64,000 nt of DNA from Campylobacter coli (GCA_039516895.1 CP154437.1:124001-188000), one strand, 5' to 3'; counted from the first letter of the stretch, positions 27,194-36,440 are shown. Translations and numbers: made by a program. The notes: a model not told the origin generated them from the sequence alone.

Positions 27194-27931
27194 ATGCAAG
27201 AAAATCATAATTTTATTTCTTTTGTTCTTCTTGATGAAGCCAAGTTTGATTTTTTGAAATTAAAAAAGATACTCGAAGATGATTTTGATATATGGATTGC
27301 TGATGAAAATTTTACTCAAGATGGAGTGATTTTTTCTTTTAAAAATATGCTCATTACTTTAAATTTGATTAAAAATCCCATACCCAACAACGAAGCAGAA
27401 TATTATGCTAATTTTAACTTTATGTGGAAAGATGCTTTAGAGCAAACCCAAAAACATAAAGCACATCTTCTTATATCTGTTTTAAGTCAGAGTGAAACAA
27501 AATTAGATCAAGCTAAACTTTTTACTCAAATATCATCTGTGTGTTTGCAAGATAAGCATGCTTTGGGATTTTATACAGGAGGAGTTGTTTTAGAGCCTAA
27601 GTTTTATATAGAAAATGCAAAAATGCTAGAAGATAATCGCTTGCCTGTTTATAATTGGATTTATGTAAGCGTTTATCCAGGTGATAATGGCAATAATGCC
27701 TATACCTATGGTCTTAGAAATTTCGATAAATTAGAGCTTGAGGTTTGTGATGCAAATATAGAAGAAAAAGAGCTTTTCTTCACTTTGTATGACATTATTT
27801 TGCATATTTTAACTTATGATTTAACTTTAAAAGATAATGATACTTTAAAATTTGAAGATGGTAGAATACTTTCTTTTAAGAAAAGTCAAGGCATGGGCGT
27901 TGAAAATGAGAGTTTAAAAATTATTTTTTAG
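27194..27931 (+). CDS. Hypothetical protein, possible DUF4261 family
   Basis: The 245-residue cytoplasmic protein has no signal peptide. Features such as LLISVLSQSE, ALGFYTGGVVLEP and AYTYGLRNFDKLELEV recall the DUF4261 family, of unknown function. An AAGGAAAAGC site precedes the ATG. It is divergent from exbB2 and followed by a secreted protein gene on the same strand. The family call is from memory. Confidence 0.75.
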   Translation: MQENHNFISFVLLDEAKFDFLKLKKILEDDFDIWIADENFTQDGVIFSFKNMLITLNLIKNPIPNNEAEYYANFNFMWKDALEQTQKHKAHLLISVLSQSETKLDQAKLFTQISSVCLQDKHALGFYTGGVVLEPKFYIENAKMLEDNRLPVYNWIYVSVYPGDNGNNAYTYGLRNFDKLELEVCDANIEEKELFFTLYDIILHILTYDLTLKDNDTLKFEDGRILSFKKSQGMGVENESLKIIF

Positions 27932-27999
27932 TTTCACATTCACTTCACAAAGATAAGTTAAACTTCTCTCAACCAAAACACAAACAAAAAGGAGAAAAA

Positions 28000-28416
28000 A
28001 TGAAATTGAAATTAGGTTTAGCGGCTTTATTGGGTGCTACGGTGCTTTTTGCTAGAGATATAATTGTTCCTGCGAGTGAACTTCCAAGAAATGCACAAGA
28101 TTTTATATCTAAGAATTTTAAAACAGCACAAATTGCTTTAGTAAAAAAAGATATAGATTCTTATGATGTGACTTTAAATGATGGAACAGAAATTGACTTT
28201 ATTATCACTGGAGAGTGGAAAGATGTAGATGGAAAATACAAAGCTCTACCAAATAGCATTTTACCAAATATTATGCCAAAAATCAGTGCTTCGTCAAATG
28301 CTCAAATCATAGAAGTAAGCAAAGAAATCAACGGATATAAATTTGAATTAAGCAATCAATTGAAAATTTATACTGATGCACAGGGTAATATCTTAGGACA
28401 AAAATTTGATTATTAA
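28000..28416 (+). CDS. Periplasmic PepSY-like protein
   Basis: This 138-residue protein has a signal peptide ending near FARD (residue 18). The mature part shows two similar halves of the PepSY-like fold found in putative beta-lactamase-inhibitor-like (DUF2874) proteins: KKDIDSYDVTLNDGTEIDF, then SKEINGYKFELSNQLKIY. These small periplasmic proteins often accompany two-component systems or respond to acid or stress. A strong AAGGAG site precedes the ATG. Confidence 0.78.
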   Translation: MKLKLGLAALLGATVLFARDIIVPASELPRNAQDFISKNFKTAQIALVKKDIDSYDVTLNDGTEIDFIITGEWKDVDGKYKALPNSILPNIMPKISASSNAQIIEVSKEINGYKFELSNQLKIYTDAQGNILGQKFDY

Positions 28417-28430
28417 TTTTAAAAGCATGT

Positions 28431-28462
28431 AAATTTGGAGACTTTATGTTTCCAAATTTTTA
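28431..28462 (+). terminator. Terminator after the PepSY-like gene
   Basis: Nine-base arms (28431-28439 and 28451-28459) around an 11-base loop are followed by T residues. The next 220 bases up to sdaC are AT-rich and hold no further gene that I can see. Confidence 0.65.
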
Positions 28463-28685
28463 AATGAGTTTAAAAATTTCTCTTTGTTAATCCAATATGG
28501 TTTTTTATATAAAAAACCATCTTCAAAATTTACTTGAATTAAATCTTAAAATATAATTTTAATAAGACTAATATTTTACAAAATGTTACATAAATTAAAG
28601 AAAAATGCTAGGAATTTAGATTTTTTGCTTGGTAAGTGTGTTAAAATAAGCTTAATTTTGCGATATCAAATTTTAAGGAAAATGT

Positions 28686-30008
28686 ATGAATACTCCTAAG
28701 TGGACTCGTTATGACACGAGATGGGTTTTATCTCTTTTTGGAACCGCTGTGGGTGCGGGGATATTATTTTTGCCTATTAAGGCAGGTGTGGGTGGTTTTT
28801 GGCCGGTTATTGCAATGGCTGTGATTATTTTTCCAATGGTTTATCTAAGTCATAGAGCTTTAAGTCGTTTTGTAAGCCAAGCAAATGGTAATGATAAAGA
28901 CATTACTCATGCTGCTGAGGAATATTTTGGTAGAGGGGTGAGTATTTTTATTTCTGTGCTTTATTTCTTTGCTATTTTTCCAATTTGTTTAGCGTATTGT
29001 GTGGGTATAACCAATACTTTTGAAAGTTTTATCTATCATCAATTTTTACCTCTTTTAAATTCAGAGGGTGTATTTGCGGATATCATTCGTGCTATGTATG
29101 AGGTAAGCGCAGATGATAAAGGAAAAGTTGTAGCGAGTTTATTCCCTTTTTATCGCTTGCTTTTAGCTTTTATTTTAGTAAGTATTTTTATGCTTATCAT
29201 GCTTTTTAGTGAAGAATTGATTACTAAAGTGTGTGAATGGCTTGTGTATCCTTTGTGTGCTATTTTATTTATATTTTCTTTATATCTTATCCCACAATGG
29301 TCGTTTGAAAGCTTTAGTGCTATTCCTGGGGTAAAAGAATTTATTACTATAGTGTGGCTGACTTTGCCGGTTTTGGTGTTTTCTTTTAATCACTCGCCCG
29401 CTATTTCTACTTTTTCTTTAAGTGTAAAAAGACAATACAAAGAACATGCCGTAGAAAAAGCTGATCAAATTTTATTTAGAACTTCTACAATGCTACTCTT
29501 TTTCGTTATGTTTTTTGTGATATCTTGCGTACTTTCTTTAAGTCCTGCAGAGCTTAATGAAGCTAGAGCACAAAATATACCTGTGCTTTCTTATTTTGCA
29601 AATAAGCTTGATAATCCTTTTATTTCCTATGGTGGTCCATTGATTGCATTTTTAGCGATTTCTAGTTCATTTTTTGGACATTATTTTGGTGCTAGAGAGG
29701 GTGCTTATGGTATAGTAAGAAAATGTTGCAAATTAGCAGGTAGTGAAAATCCTGATTTGAAAAAAATTGCTATTTATTCAACTTTAGTTATGTATATTAT
29801 TATGCTAATTACTGCTTATATCAATCCTAGTATTTTAGGTTTTATTGAAAGTTTAGGCGGTCCAATTATCGCAGCAATCTTATTTTTAATGCCAATTATT
29901 GCAATTTATACGGTTTCAAAAATGAAAAAATTCCAAAATAAAGCTTTAGATGCTTTTGTTTTTGTTACAGGTGTTTTAACAATTATCACCGTAATTTATA
30001 CTTTTTAA
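28686..30008 (+). CDS. sdaC: Serine transporter
   Basis: This 440-residue membrane protein has about eleven helices and belongs to the SdaC/HAAAP amino acid permease family, with the N-terminal motif SLFGTAVGAGILFLPI. It imports L-serine with protons. In C. jejuni serine is a major carbon source, and sdaC with sdaA is needed for growth on it. An AAGGAA site precedes the ATG, and sdaA begins ten bases after the stop. Confidence 0.93.
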   Translation: MNTPKWTRYDTRWVLSLFGTAVGAGILFLPIKAGVGGFWPVIAMAVIIFPMVYLSHRALSRFVSQANGNDKDITHAAEEYFGRGVSIFISVLYFFAIFPICLAYCVGITNTFESFIYHQFLPLLNSEGVFADIIRAMYEVSADDKGKVVASLFPFYRLLLAFILVSIFMLIMLFSEELITKVCEWLVYPLCAILFIFSLYLIPQWSFESFSAIPGVKEFITIVWLTLPVLVFSFNHSPAISTFSLSVKRQYKEHAVEKADQILFRTSTMLLFFVMFFVISCVLSLSPAELNEARAQNIPVLSYFANKLDNPFISYGGPLIAFLAISSSFFGHYFGAREGAYGIVRKCCKLAGSENPDLKKIAIYSTLVMYIIMLITAYINPSILGFIESLGGPIIAAILFLMPIIAIYTVSKMKKFQNKALDAFVFVTGVLTIITVIYTF

Positions 30009-30018
30009 GGTGTAGCGA

Positions 30019-31383
30019 ATGAGTAATTTAAATATTTTTAAAATAGGTGTAGGTCCTTCATCATCGCATACTTTAGGACCTATGCTTGCAGGAAATTTAT
30101 TTTGTAAAAAAATTGCTAAAAAATTAGAAAAAATTGAAAAAATTCAAATCATTCTTTATGGCTCTTTATCTTTAACAGGCAAAGGACATTTAAGTGATAA
30201 AGCCGTTATTTGGGGCTTGAATGCTTTAGAAGCTAAAAATTTGAGTGCAGCTATACAAGAAGAAGTTAATAAAAATGCCACTGACAAGGGGAAGATCAAT
30301 CTATGCGGAGAAAAAGAGCTTCGATTTGATTATGAAAAAGATTTAATTTTTTCTAAAGATTTTTTGCCTTTGCATGAAAATGGTATGCAAATTCAAGCTT
30401 TTAATGCTAGCGGTGAGATCGTGGATCAAGAAACTTACTATTCTATAGGCGGTGGTTTTGTTTTAACGGCTGCGGAATTGGAAAAGAGAAATAAAGGGAT
30501 ATCCCAAGGCAGAAAGAAAAAACTAGATATAGAGCTTAATAATGCAAAGCAAGCCTTAGAACTTTGTGAAAAAAGAGATTGGGATTTGGCCGAACTTTCT
30601 TATAGATATGAGTTGCAATTTCATACGAAAGAAGAAATAAGATCGTATTGTCTAGAAATTTGGGAAGTGATGCAAGAAGTGTATTACAATGGCACACATC
30701 CAAACGAGGATTATTTACCGGGAAAACTTCACTTAAAGCGTAGAGCAAAGGGTCTTAAAGAAAGGGTTACAATGACTGCTGATCCTATGGGGATTATTGA
30801 TTTTATCTCTTTATATGCTATTGCTATTGCTGAAGAGAATGCAAGTGGAGCAAAGGTTGTAACTGCTCCTACTAATGGAGCTTGTGCAGTAATTCCTGCT
30901 GTTATGCTTTATCTTAAAAATCATACCATAGGTTTTAATGATGAAAAGGCAATCGAATTTTTATTAGTAGCTATGCTTATAGGTTCTTTTTATAAGAAAA
31001 ATGCAAGTATTAGCGGGGCAGAGGCAGGTTGTCAGGCTGAAATAGGCAGTGCAAGTTCTATGGCAGCAGGAGCAATGGCTACGGTTTTAGGAGCTAACGC
31101 TTTTAAGGCTTGTAATGCTGCTGAAATGGCAATGGAGCATCATTTAGGACTTACTTGTGATCCCGTAGGGGGTTTGGTTCAAATTCCATGTATTGAAAGA
31201 AACGCTTTTGGAGCGATAAAAGCCATCAGTGCAGCTAGAATGGCAATGACACGCAAATCCATTCCTATAGTCAGTCTTGATGAGGTGATAGAAACTATGT
31301 ATGAAACCGGCAAGGATATGAATTATAAATATAAAGAAACTTCTTTAGGCGGACTTGCTACAAATTTAAAAACAGTGTGCTAA
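30019..31383 (+). CDS. sdaA: L-serine dehydratase (Fe-S)
   Basis: The 454-residue single-chain enzyme converts L-serine to pyruvate and ammonia. The beta domain opens with GVGPSSSHTLGPM, the alpha domain carries TNGACAVIPA and GAEAGCQAEIGSASSMA, and the cluster cysteines continue with LTCDPVGGLVQIPC. The oxygen-labile [4Fe-4S] cluster binds substrate. It forms an operon with sdaC. Confidence 0.95.
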   Translation: MSNLNIFKIGVGPSSSHTLGPMLAGNLFCKKIAKKLEKIEKIQIILYGSLSLTGKGHLSDKAVIWGLNALEAKNLSAAIQEEVNKNATDKGKINLCGEKELRFDYEKDLIFSKDFLPLHENGMQIQAFNASGEIVDQETYYSIGGGFVLTAAELEKRNKGISQGRKKKLDIELNNAKQALELCEKRDWDLAELSYRYELQFHTKEEIRSYCLEIWEVMQEVYYNGTHPNEDYLPGKLHLKRRAKGLKERVTMTADPMGIIDFISLYAIAIAEENASGAKVVTAPTNGACAVIPAVMLYLKNHTIGFNDEKAIEFLLVAMLIGSFYKKNASISGAEAGCQAEIGSASSMAAGAMATVLGANAFKACNAAEMAMEHHLGLTCDPVGGLVQIPCIERNAFGAIKAISAARMAMTRKSIPIVSLDEVIETMYETGKDMNYKYKETSLGGLATNLKTVC

Positions 31384-31405
31384 GATTTTACTTCGCACAC
31401 TTTTA
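31374..31405 (+). terminator. sdaA terminator overlapping the stop codon
   Basis: AGTGTGC (31374-31380) pairs with GCACACT (31395-31401) and is followed by TTTT. The 5-prime arm lies in the last codons of sdaA. Confidence 0.6.
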
Positions 31406-31441
31406 ATAGATAAATTTTTTAGAAAATTTAAGGTATTTTGT

Positions 31442-31963
31442 TTATTTCTTTGTGTATTTTTTCATTCTTTGGGTTAAAAATTCCTTCATTTCTTCTTTGC
31501 TAAAACTTTTTAAGATACGAATTTGTTTAAAAAGTAAGCCAAGGTTAATGATACCCATAACTAAAAGCAACAAGCAAATCATCAAAAAAACAAGATCGAT
31601 GGCACCAAATTCATTGATGGCAGCCAAGCTTGCAAAAAATACACTCGCTAAAAATAAAAAAGTTAAAAGCAAGACTTGTTTTAATTTTGCTTCAGCAAAA
31701 TTATCACTATTTTGAGTGAAATTTCTAAAAAGTATGATTTTTTTGCCTAAATTTGAAATTAAAATTTCATCATTTTCTTTAAATAAATTTTCTTTCAAAC
31801 TTTGATAAAAAAAGATTTCGTTGTTTAAATTTAGCTCATCTTTGAAGCTTGCTAGCGTATAATCTTTATAAAAAAAAGATTTGATTTCGCTTTTCTTTTC
31901 TATTTTAAATAATCTTAAATCATTTCTTGCATAAAAAAATCCACTAAAGCTCATAAATGCCAT
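31442..31963 (-). CDS. Membrane protein (Cj1623-like)
   Basis: The 173-residue form starts at the ATG at 31963, eight bases after AGGGAG; an earlier GTG at 31972 overlaps that site. Two adjacent membrane helices (about 105-155) are flanked by a charged N-terminal half and a Lys/Arg-rich tail ending KKYTKK. The start overlaps the end of ribD by 20 bases. Function not recognised. Confidence 0.75.
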   Translation of the reverse strand: MAFMSFSGFFYARNDLRLFKIEKKSEIKSFFYKDYTLASFKDELNLNNEIFFYQSLKENLFKENDEILISNLGKKIILFRNFTQNSDNFAEAKLKQVLLLTFLFLASVFFASLAAINEFGAIDLVFLMICLLLLVMGIINLGLLFKQIRILKSFSKEEMKEFLTQRMKKYTKK

Positions 31964-32924
31964 AAGTGTCACTCCCTAAAAAATTTCTATAAAGTGGCTT
32001 AAAATTTAAAGACATTGTAACATTTTTTTCATCATTTAAACTTGAACTTTGAAAAATCAAAAACATATCCATTTCATCTTTGAAATTTTTTAGAAAATTT
32101 TCTCCACCTTCATACATTAAAAATTTAGCTTTATTAGGAATTTGAGTATAAATTTGGCGATGAGGTACATTAAATAAAGGAATGCTTTTGTCAAAATTTT
32201 CTAAATTGTGATGACTTAAGATACAAAGATTGGGCGCCTTGCCTTTGCAAAGTCTTGCATCAAGTATAGGACGATCTTTTCTTATCGTTTCTCCTCCTAA
32301 TACAAGTAAATCAATCACGGAACGAATTTTATGTGCATAAGTACGACTTAGCTCATTACTTACGATTTTGCCAAAAGGCGAGCCGTTCATAGAAAGAGCA
32401 AGTTTGAAAAGTTTAAATTGCCCTTTTTGCCATTTTAAAAAGGGTTTTAAAAGTTTTTTTCCTTCATCTTCAAGCACGCCAAATTCAATCTCCACTCCTT
32501 GTTTTTTTAAAAAATCTGCACCTTTGCTTGCAATCTCATTCTCATCTTTAACACTGATAAAAACTTTCTTAAAGCCAAGCTCGCTAAAAAGTTTAGCACA
32601 AGGAGGTGTTTTTCCTTGATGAGAGCAAGGTTCAAGCGTAACAAAGGCTATGCTATCTTTAAAAATACCTCTATGATTCTTGCAAATAAATTCATGCATC
32701 GCATTTGCTTCTTGAGGTAATGAAATTTCAGGGTTTAAACTTGTAAAAGCATGGGCTATAGCATTTAATTCTGCATGAGCACATCCTGCTTTTTCATGGG
32801 CTTTTATGGCTAAAATTTTTTCATTTTTATCTAGTATAACGCAACCCACAGCAGGATTAGGGTAGGTTAAAAACTGATATTTCCAAGCTTCATTTAATGC
32901 TAAATTCATATAAAAATTTTTCAT
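31944..32924 (-). CDS. ribD: Riboflavin biosynthesis protein RibD (deaminase/reductase)
   Basis: The 326-residue bifunctional enzyme performs the second and third steps of riboflavin synthesis. The N-terminal deaminase has zinc ligands in AHAELNAIA and TLEPCSHQGKTPPCA, with a 15-20-residue insertion between them. The C-terminal reductase (about 160-326) is present but divergent, with DLLVLGGETIRKDRP in the substrate loop. It lies one base after the 585-residue lipoprotein gene and may be read through from it. Confidence 0.9.
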   Translation of the reverse strand: MKNFYMNLALNEAWKYQFLTYPNPAVGCVILDKNEKILAIKAHEKAGCAHAELNAIAHAFTSLNPEISLPQEANAMHEFICKNHRGIFKDSIAFVTLEPCSHQGKTPPCAKLFSELGFKKVFISVKDENEIASKGADFLKKQGVEIEFGVLEDEGKKLLKPFLKWQKGQFKLFKLALSMNGSPFGKIVSNELSRTYAHKIRSVIDLLVLGGETIRKDRPILDARLCKGKAPNLCILSHHNLENFDKSIPLFNVPHRQIYTQIPNKAKFLMYEGGENFLKNFKDEMDMFLIFQSSSLNDEKNVTMSLNFKPLYRNFLGSDTYGIYEL

Positions 32925-32925
32925 T

Positions 32926-34683
32926 TCATTCCTCTATTCCATGCTCTTTAGCAAAAGCTCTTATCTTAGCTCTAAGCTCTTCAGGAAAGTTAGCTCTGTA
33001 TATAGCAGGGATTCTAGGATCAAGTTTAGCGTCTAAATCTCCTTTTTTGTAAAGAAAATCTAATCTTTCAGGAGAAAAATAATAAGGCGCATTAGGATAG
33101 CCTTGAGGAGGAGTTAGGGCTGCGAGTTTGGCATGTAAATAAAGCTCTTCTAAATAAATTTCTACATCTGCTTCGCTCCAGCGATTGGGCAAATCATAAC
33201 TATAACTTCTTACATAACCTTTTTTATAAGCATCTATTTCTTGGTCAAATTCCCATCTACTTTCAGGAGTAGAACCCACATCTCTTGGATCTTTATATTT
33301 ACCCTTATCGATTCCATTTAGCATTACCCTCATTACATCATTATCAATATCGTAAATAAAATCATATTCATTTGGATCTATAATCCATTCTGTAGAGATT
33401 AACTCATCTAAAAAAGGAAGCATTCCGTATTTATCATAAGGAGGATTTTTAGCAAAGTCTTTCATGAGTTGTCTTTTTAAAGGATTTTCATGTATTCCAT
33501 ATAAAGGGCGATACAATCCTTCTAAACACTTTTCATCTCCTAATTGCACTCCAAGCCAAAGAGCTTGAAAGGCTCTTGATTTTAAACCTGCATCACCAAT
33601 ATATACGGCTGCATCATAAAAAGCCTTTTTATTACCCAATATACCTAAGCAAAGTTGATATTCTCCTGCAATTAAATTAGAATATATAGTATTTGCCTTA
33701 GCGCCAAAAGCTCCATAAGCTCCATGTTCAAAAGCATTTTTATAAAGCTCTTCACTGCTATCTTTAAGCTGGGCAAAATAAAATCTATCATCAAATACTG
33801 TATCTTCTATTTTACGCGAATAAACATATAAACCCCAATAAGCATCCCCTAAGTCATACTTTTCTATAAGCTCTTCATAAATCCTTATGCTTCTATAATT
33901 AGCATTTAAAAATTCATTGATTAATTTATTGAGTAAAGCTTCATTGTTTTCATCTTGATCTAATTTACCTATAATGGCTCTAAAATAATCTTTTGAATAT
34001 CCAAGCTCTGCTAAAGCAAGTCCTGCTTTATAATCTTTACCCTCTTCATAAGCATAGCTTAAATTCTTAATGGCTTTTTGAAAAAGATCATATCCTTTAT
34101 AATCTAGTCTCTTAGCTTCTTTATAATCTTTCATACCTTCTTTATAAGCATTTATAAATCTTTTTTCTTTAGGTCTTTTAGGTCTTATTAAGGCACTATC
34201 TTTTAAATCTATAGGAGTACATACTAAGCCACTTCTTTTTACTAAATAATTATACCTTCCTTCTCCATCTAAAGAATTATAATAAGCTTTTTCTGCTTTG
34301 GTCCAAGGAGCTAAGTTTCCTTTAACAGGATCTTTTAAATATATGCTTTGCCATTCTTTAAATTCTATTAGAGTGGATTTTTGCCCTGTGTGAAATTCAG
34401 GATCTAAATACTTAGGCTTATAAAATTTTTTATAAGGGGAATTATCGACTATATTAACAGCTTCTAAAAGGGCTTTAGAATATTCTTTGGTGTATTTGCC
34501 AGTTTCATCATCTTGTTTGCTGAATAAAAATTCATTGGTTTTTGTATTAAAGTCTATACCTACAGCATTAGGTGCATAGACTGTTTTAATATCTTTATTG
34601 GTATCTTCATTGTTATTCATATCATCTCCTTTGCAAGCATTTAAGCCAAAGATTATTGATATGAGCAAAACAATTTTAAACAT
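32926..34683 (-). CDS. Large lipoprotein, helical-repeat type
   Basis: This 585-residue lipoprotein has a signal peptide and lipobox LNAC (acylated cysteine at 17), then an Asn/Asp-rich linker. The body is helical with Sel1/TPR-like segments between about 180 and 400 (for example LSYAYEEGKDYKAGLALAELG and AFEHGAYGAFGAKA). The C-terminal part (about 400-585) has many Tyr and Pro, as in PNAPYYFSPERLDFLY. It resembles proteins annotated as Sel1-repeat/DUF6396-like; that assignment is uncertain. It sits between the tRNA cluster and ribD, a place I do not associate with this gene in the reference strain, so it is probably accessory. Confidence 0.78.
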   Translation of the reverse strand: MFKIVLLISIIFGLNACKGDDMNNNEDTNKDIKTVYAPNAVGIDFNTKTNEFLFSKQDDETGKYTKEYSKALLEAVNIVDNSPYKKFYKPKYLDPEFHTGQKSTLIEFKEWQSIYLKDPVKGNLAPWTKAEKAYYNSLDGEGRYNYLVKRSGLVCTPIDLKDSALIRPKRPKEKRFINAYKEGMKDYKEAKRLDYKGYDLFQKAIKNLSYAYEEGKDYKAGLALAELGYSKDYFRAIIGKLDQDENNEALLNKLINEFLNANYRSIRIYEELIEKYDLGDAYWGLYVYSRKIEDTVFDDRFYFAQLKDSSEELYKNAFEHGAYGAFGAKANTIYSNLIAGEYQLCLGILGNKKAFYDAAVYIGDAGLKSRAFQALWLGVQLGDEKCLEGLYRPLYGIHENPLKRQLMKDFAKNPPYDKYGMLPFLDELISTEWIIDPNEYDFIYDIDNDVMRVMLNGIDKGKYKDPRDVGSTPESRWEFDQEIDAYKKGYVRSYSYDLPNRWSEADVEIYLEELYLHAKLAALTPPQGYPNAPYYFSPERLDFLYKKGDLDAKLDPRIPAIYRANFPEELRAKIRAFAKEHGIEE

Positions 34684-34776
34684 GCCTTTTCCTTAATGAT
34701 ATATAATTAAGAAATTGTAGCTTTTTTATAGTGAAAAAAACTTAAAAATTTTTATGATATTAATTTAAGTCAGGAA

Positions 34777-35106
34777 TTAAAATTTATTGCATTTATGAAC
34801 TCGTTTTTGAGGCGTTCCTTCATAACAAATTTCAACCTTTCCCTTAACTCCTCTTGTTTTTCTAATGAGTTTTGCCATAGTTTTAGCATATTTTTTATAG
34901 TTTTGATTGTTAAGATATTTTTGAGTTGAGAAGTTTAAACCCATACCTTTTGCCCATGCTTCAAATTCTACCTTTTCTACTTTGTCCTTAAAATGTTCTT
35001 TGATAGCTTTTACTTCGGGTTGGATTTCATCGCTTGGCAGTTCGCTTGCTTGGGTAAATACAAAAAAAGATGAAAGTATAGATGAGATTAAGATGAATTT
35101 TTTCAT
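34777..35106 (-). CDS. Small secreted basic protein
   Basis: The 109-residue product has a signal peptide (cleavage near FTQASE, residue 20). The mature part is Lys-rich and helical, with two cysteines near the end (EICYEG and VHKCNKF) that could form a disulfide. AAGGAA precedes the ATG. It is the gene just upstream of the 585-residue lipoprotein on the same strand (93-base gap), suggesting a functional pair. Function not recognised. Confidence 0.72.
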   Translation of the reverse strand: MKKFILISSILSSFFVFTQASELPSDEIQPEVKAIKEHFKDKVEKVEFEAWAKGMGLNFSTQKYLNNQNYKKYAKTMAKLIRKTRGVKGKVEICYEGTPQKRVHKCNKF

Positions 35107-35183
35107 AAATTGATTTCCTTAATTTTAGATCAAATCAATTTATCATAACAGAGTTTGTTAAACTAATGAAAAATTTCAAAAAG

Positions 35184-35271
35184 TGGCCGGGAGAAAGGGA
35201 TTCGAACCCCTGGAGGTGTGACCCTCAACGGTTTTCAAGACCGCCGCTTTCGACCACTCAGCCATCTCCCG
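35184..35271 (-). tRNA. tRNA-Ser (anticodon UGA)
   Basis: An 88-base tRNA with 7-bp acceptor stem (CGGGAGA with TCTCCCG), discriminator G, encoded CCA, the T-loop GTTCGAATCC and a long variable arm typical of type II tRNAs. The anticodon loop reads CTTGAAA, giving UGA. Confidence 0.95.
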
Positions 35272-35302
35272 AATTGAAGTTGTAAAAATTAATTGCCTTT
35301 TT

Positions 35303-35376
35303 TGGAGGCGACATCCGGATTCGAACCGGAGATCAAGGCTTTGCAGGCCCATGCCTTACCGCTTGGCTATGTCGCC
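35303..35376 (-). tRNA. tRNA-Cys (anticodon GCA)
   Basis: A 74-base tRNA with acceptor stem GGCGACA/TGTCGCC, discriminator U (expected for cysteine), encoded CCA and anticodon loop CTGCAAA. Confidence 0.95.
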
Positions 35377-35397
35377 CTGATAATTTTTTAGAAAAAG

Positions 35398-35486
35398 TGG
35401 TGCCCGAGGCCGGACTTGAACCGGCACGGAAGAAAAATTCCGAGGGATTTTAAGTCCCTTGTGTCTACCAATTCCACCACCCGGGC
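35398..35486 (-). tRNA. tRNA-Leu (anticodon UAA)
   Basis: An 89-base type II tRNA with long variable arm, acceptor stem GCCCGGG/CTCGGGC (one G-U), discriminator A, encoded CCA and anticodon loop CTTAAAA. Confidence 0.95.
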
Positions 35487-35496
35487 GGGTGATTAA

Positions 35497-35571
35497 TGGA
35501 GCGGGAAACGAGATTCGAACTCGCGACCCCAACCTTGGCAAGGTTGTGCTCTACCCCTGAGCTATTCCCGC
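35497..35571 (-). tRNA. tRNA-Gly (anticodon GCC)
   Basis: A 75-base tRNA with acceptor stem GCGGGAA/TTCCCGC, discriminator U, encoded CCA and anticodon loop TTGCCAA. It is first in the four-tRNA transcript (Gly-Leu-Cys-Ser). Confidence 0.95.
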
Positions 35572-35587
35572 GAAAGCTAAAGATGAA

Positions 35588-35593
35588 ATTCTA
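35588..35593 (-). promoter_or_regulatory. -10 box for the tRNA cluster
   Basis: TAGAAT on the minus strand, preceded by TTTTGC as an extended -10 element, predicts a start near 35580, nine bases before tRNA-Gly. Confidence 0.5.
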
Positions 35594-35625
35594 GCAAAAT
35601 AAACTTAAAATGAGTTTATTTTGCT
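35593..35625 (-). terminator. Terminator of the SIMPL-like gene, overlapping the tRNA promoter
   Basis: Perfect 13-base arms (35593-35605 and 35613-35625) with a 7-base loop lie just after the stop at 35630. The far arm abuts the tRNA -10 box, so one element separates the two units. Confidence 0.6.
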
Positions 35626-35629
35626 TTGA

Positions 35630-36388
35630 TTACTTGCAAATAAATAAAGCAGTGCCACTAATGCTTTGCTCTTCATCTTTTATTATAGGTAAGGAAAGCT
35701 CCATATTATCAGCACTTTTCATACTATTTAAAGCCCTTGGATAAAAATTTGGAATTGATTCAATATTTAGATTTTTTAATATACAAGTTTTGTTAAGATC
35801 TAAAGAATAAATGTTTTCATAAGAATAAGCTTTTTTTAGAAGTTCGCTATAAAGTTTTTCTTTATTGTCTTTTAGGGTTTGTTTTGAGAATTTAGGCTCT
35901 AAAGCAGGTGTAGAAATACCTATAAATTCACTTTTTGCAATGATTGAGTTTAAATCATTTAAAAGTTTGTTAAAATCCTCTAGCTTGTCCGCTTTAAACT
36001 CACATTCTAAATTTGCATGAAGTCTTTGTCCTTTAGGAGTTTGGACTCCGTCTTTATAAGAAAAATTAGGTTCAAGCGAGAAACTTCCACCACTGCAAAA
36101 ATTCTCTTTTTTGGAGCGTTCTAAAATTTGATTAAAAGTATTGGAAATTTGAATTTTGTCTTCATTACTTAAAAAGGTTTGAGTGCTTAAATTTTCATTT
36201 GCCCAAAAGTTGATATTTGCACGAAAAATATCAGGTTTAGCTTCCATACTTGTTTCTATACTTCTTGAAAAATTTAAAGTTTGAGTAGTTTTGTTTTTAT
36301 TTAAAAATTCTACATTAAAAATCACTCCAGCTATAAAAAGCACCAAGCATAAAAATCCTATCCCTAAGCCTTTAAAAAATGCTAACAT
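35630..36388 (-). CDS. SIMPL-domain-like envelope protein (Cj1621-like)
   Basis: The 252-residue protein has an N-terminal membrane helix or uncleaved signal (about 5-25). The remainder resembles the SIMPL (DUF541) domain: NFSRSIETSMEAKPDIFRAN at the start, ISNTFNQILERSK, a conserved-looking LEPNFSYKDG, and a cysteine-containing C-terminal strand ending in FICK. It is probably anchored in the inner membrane with the domain in the periplasm. Function unknown. Confidence 0.72.
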   Translation of the reverse strand: MLAFFKGLGIGFLCLVLFIAGVIFNVEFLNKNKTTQTLNFSRSIETSMEAKPDIFRANINFWANENLSTQTFLSNEDKIQISNTFNQILERSKKENFCSGGSFSLEPNFSYKDGVQTPKGQRLHANLECEFKADKLEDFNKLLNDLNSIIAKSEFIGISTPALEPKFSKQTLKDNKEKLYSELLKKAYSYENIYSLDLNKTCILKNLNIESIPNFYPRALNSMKSADNMELSLPIIKDEEQSISGTALFICK

Positions 36389-36440
36389 TTCTTTATCCTT
36401 TAATAAAAATTAAATAATTGTAGCAAAATAAATATAAAAA

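Noticed and set aside
28640-28666. Second sigma28-like promoter before sdaC
   Set aside because: CGATAT is present, but the -35-like TAAA is at the wrong distance (13-base spacer) and the start would lie only about ten bases before the ATG.
35356-35541. Small minus-strand open frame over the tRNA genes
   Set aside because: It runs through tRNA-Cys, tRNA-Leu and tRNA-Gly sequences; the folded tRNAs explain the conservation.
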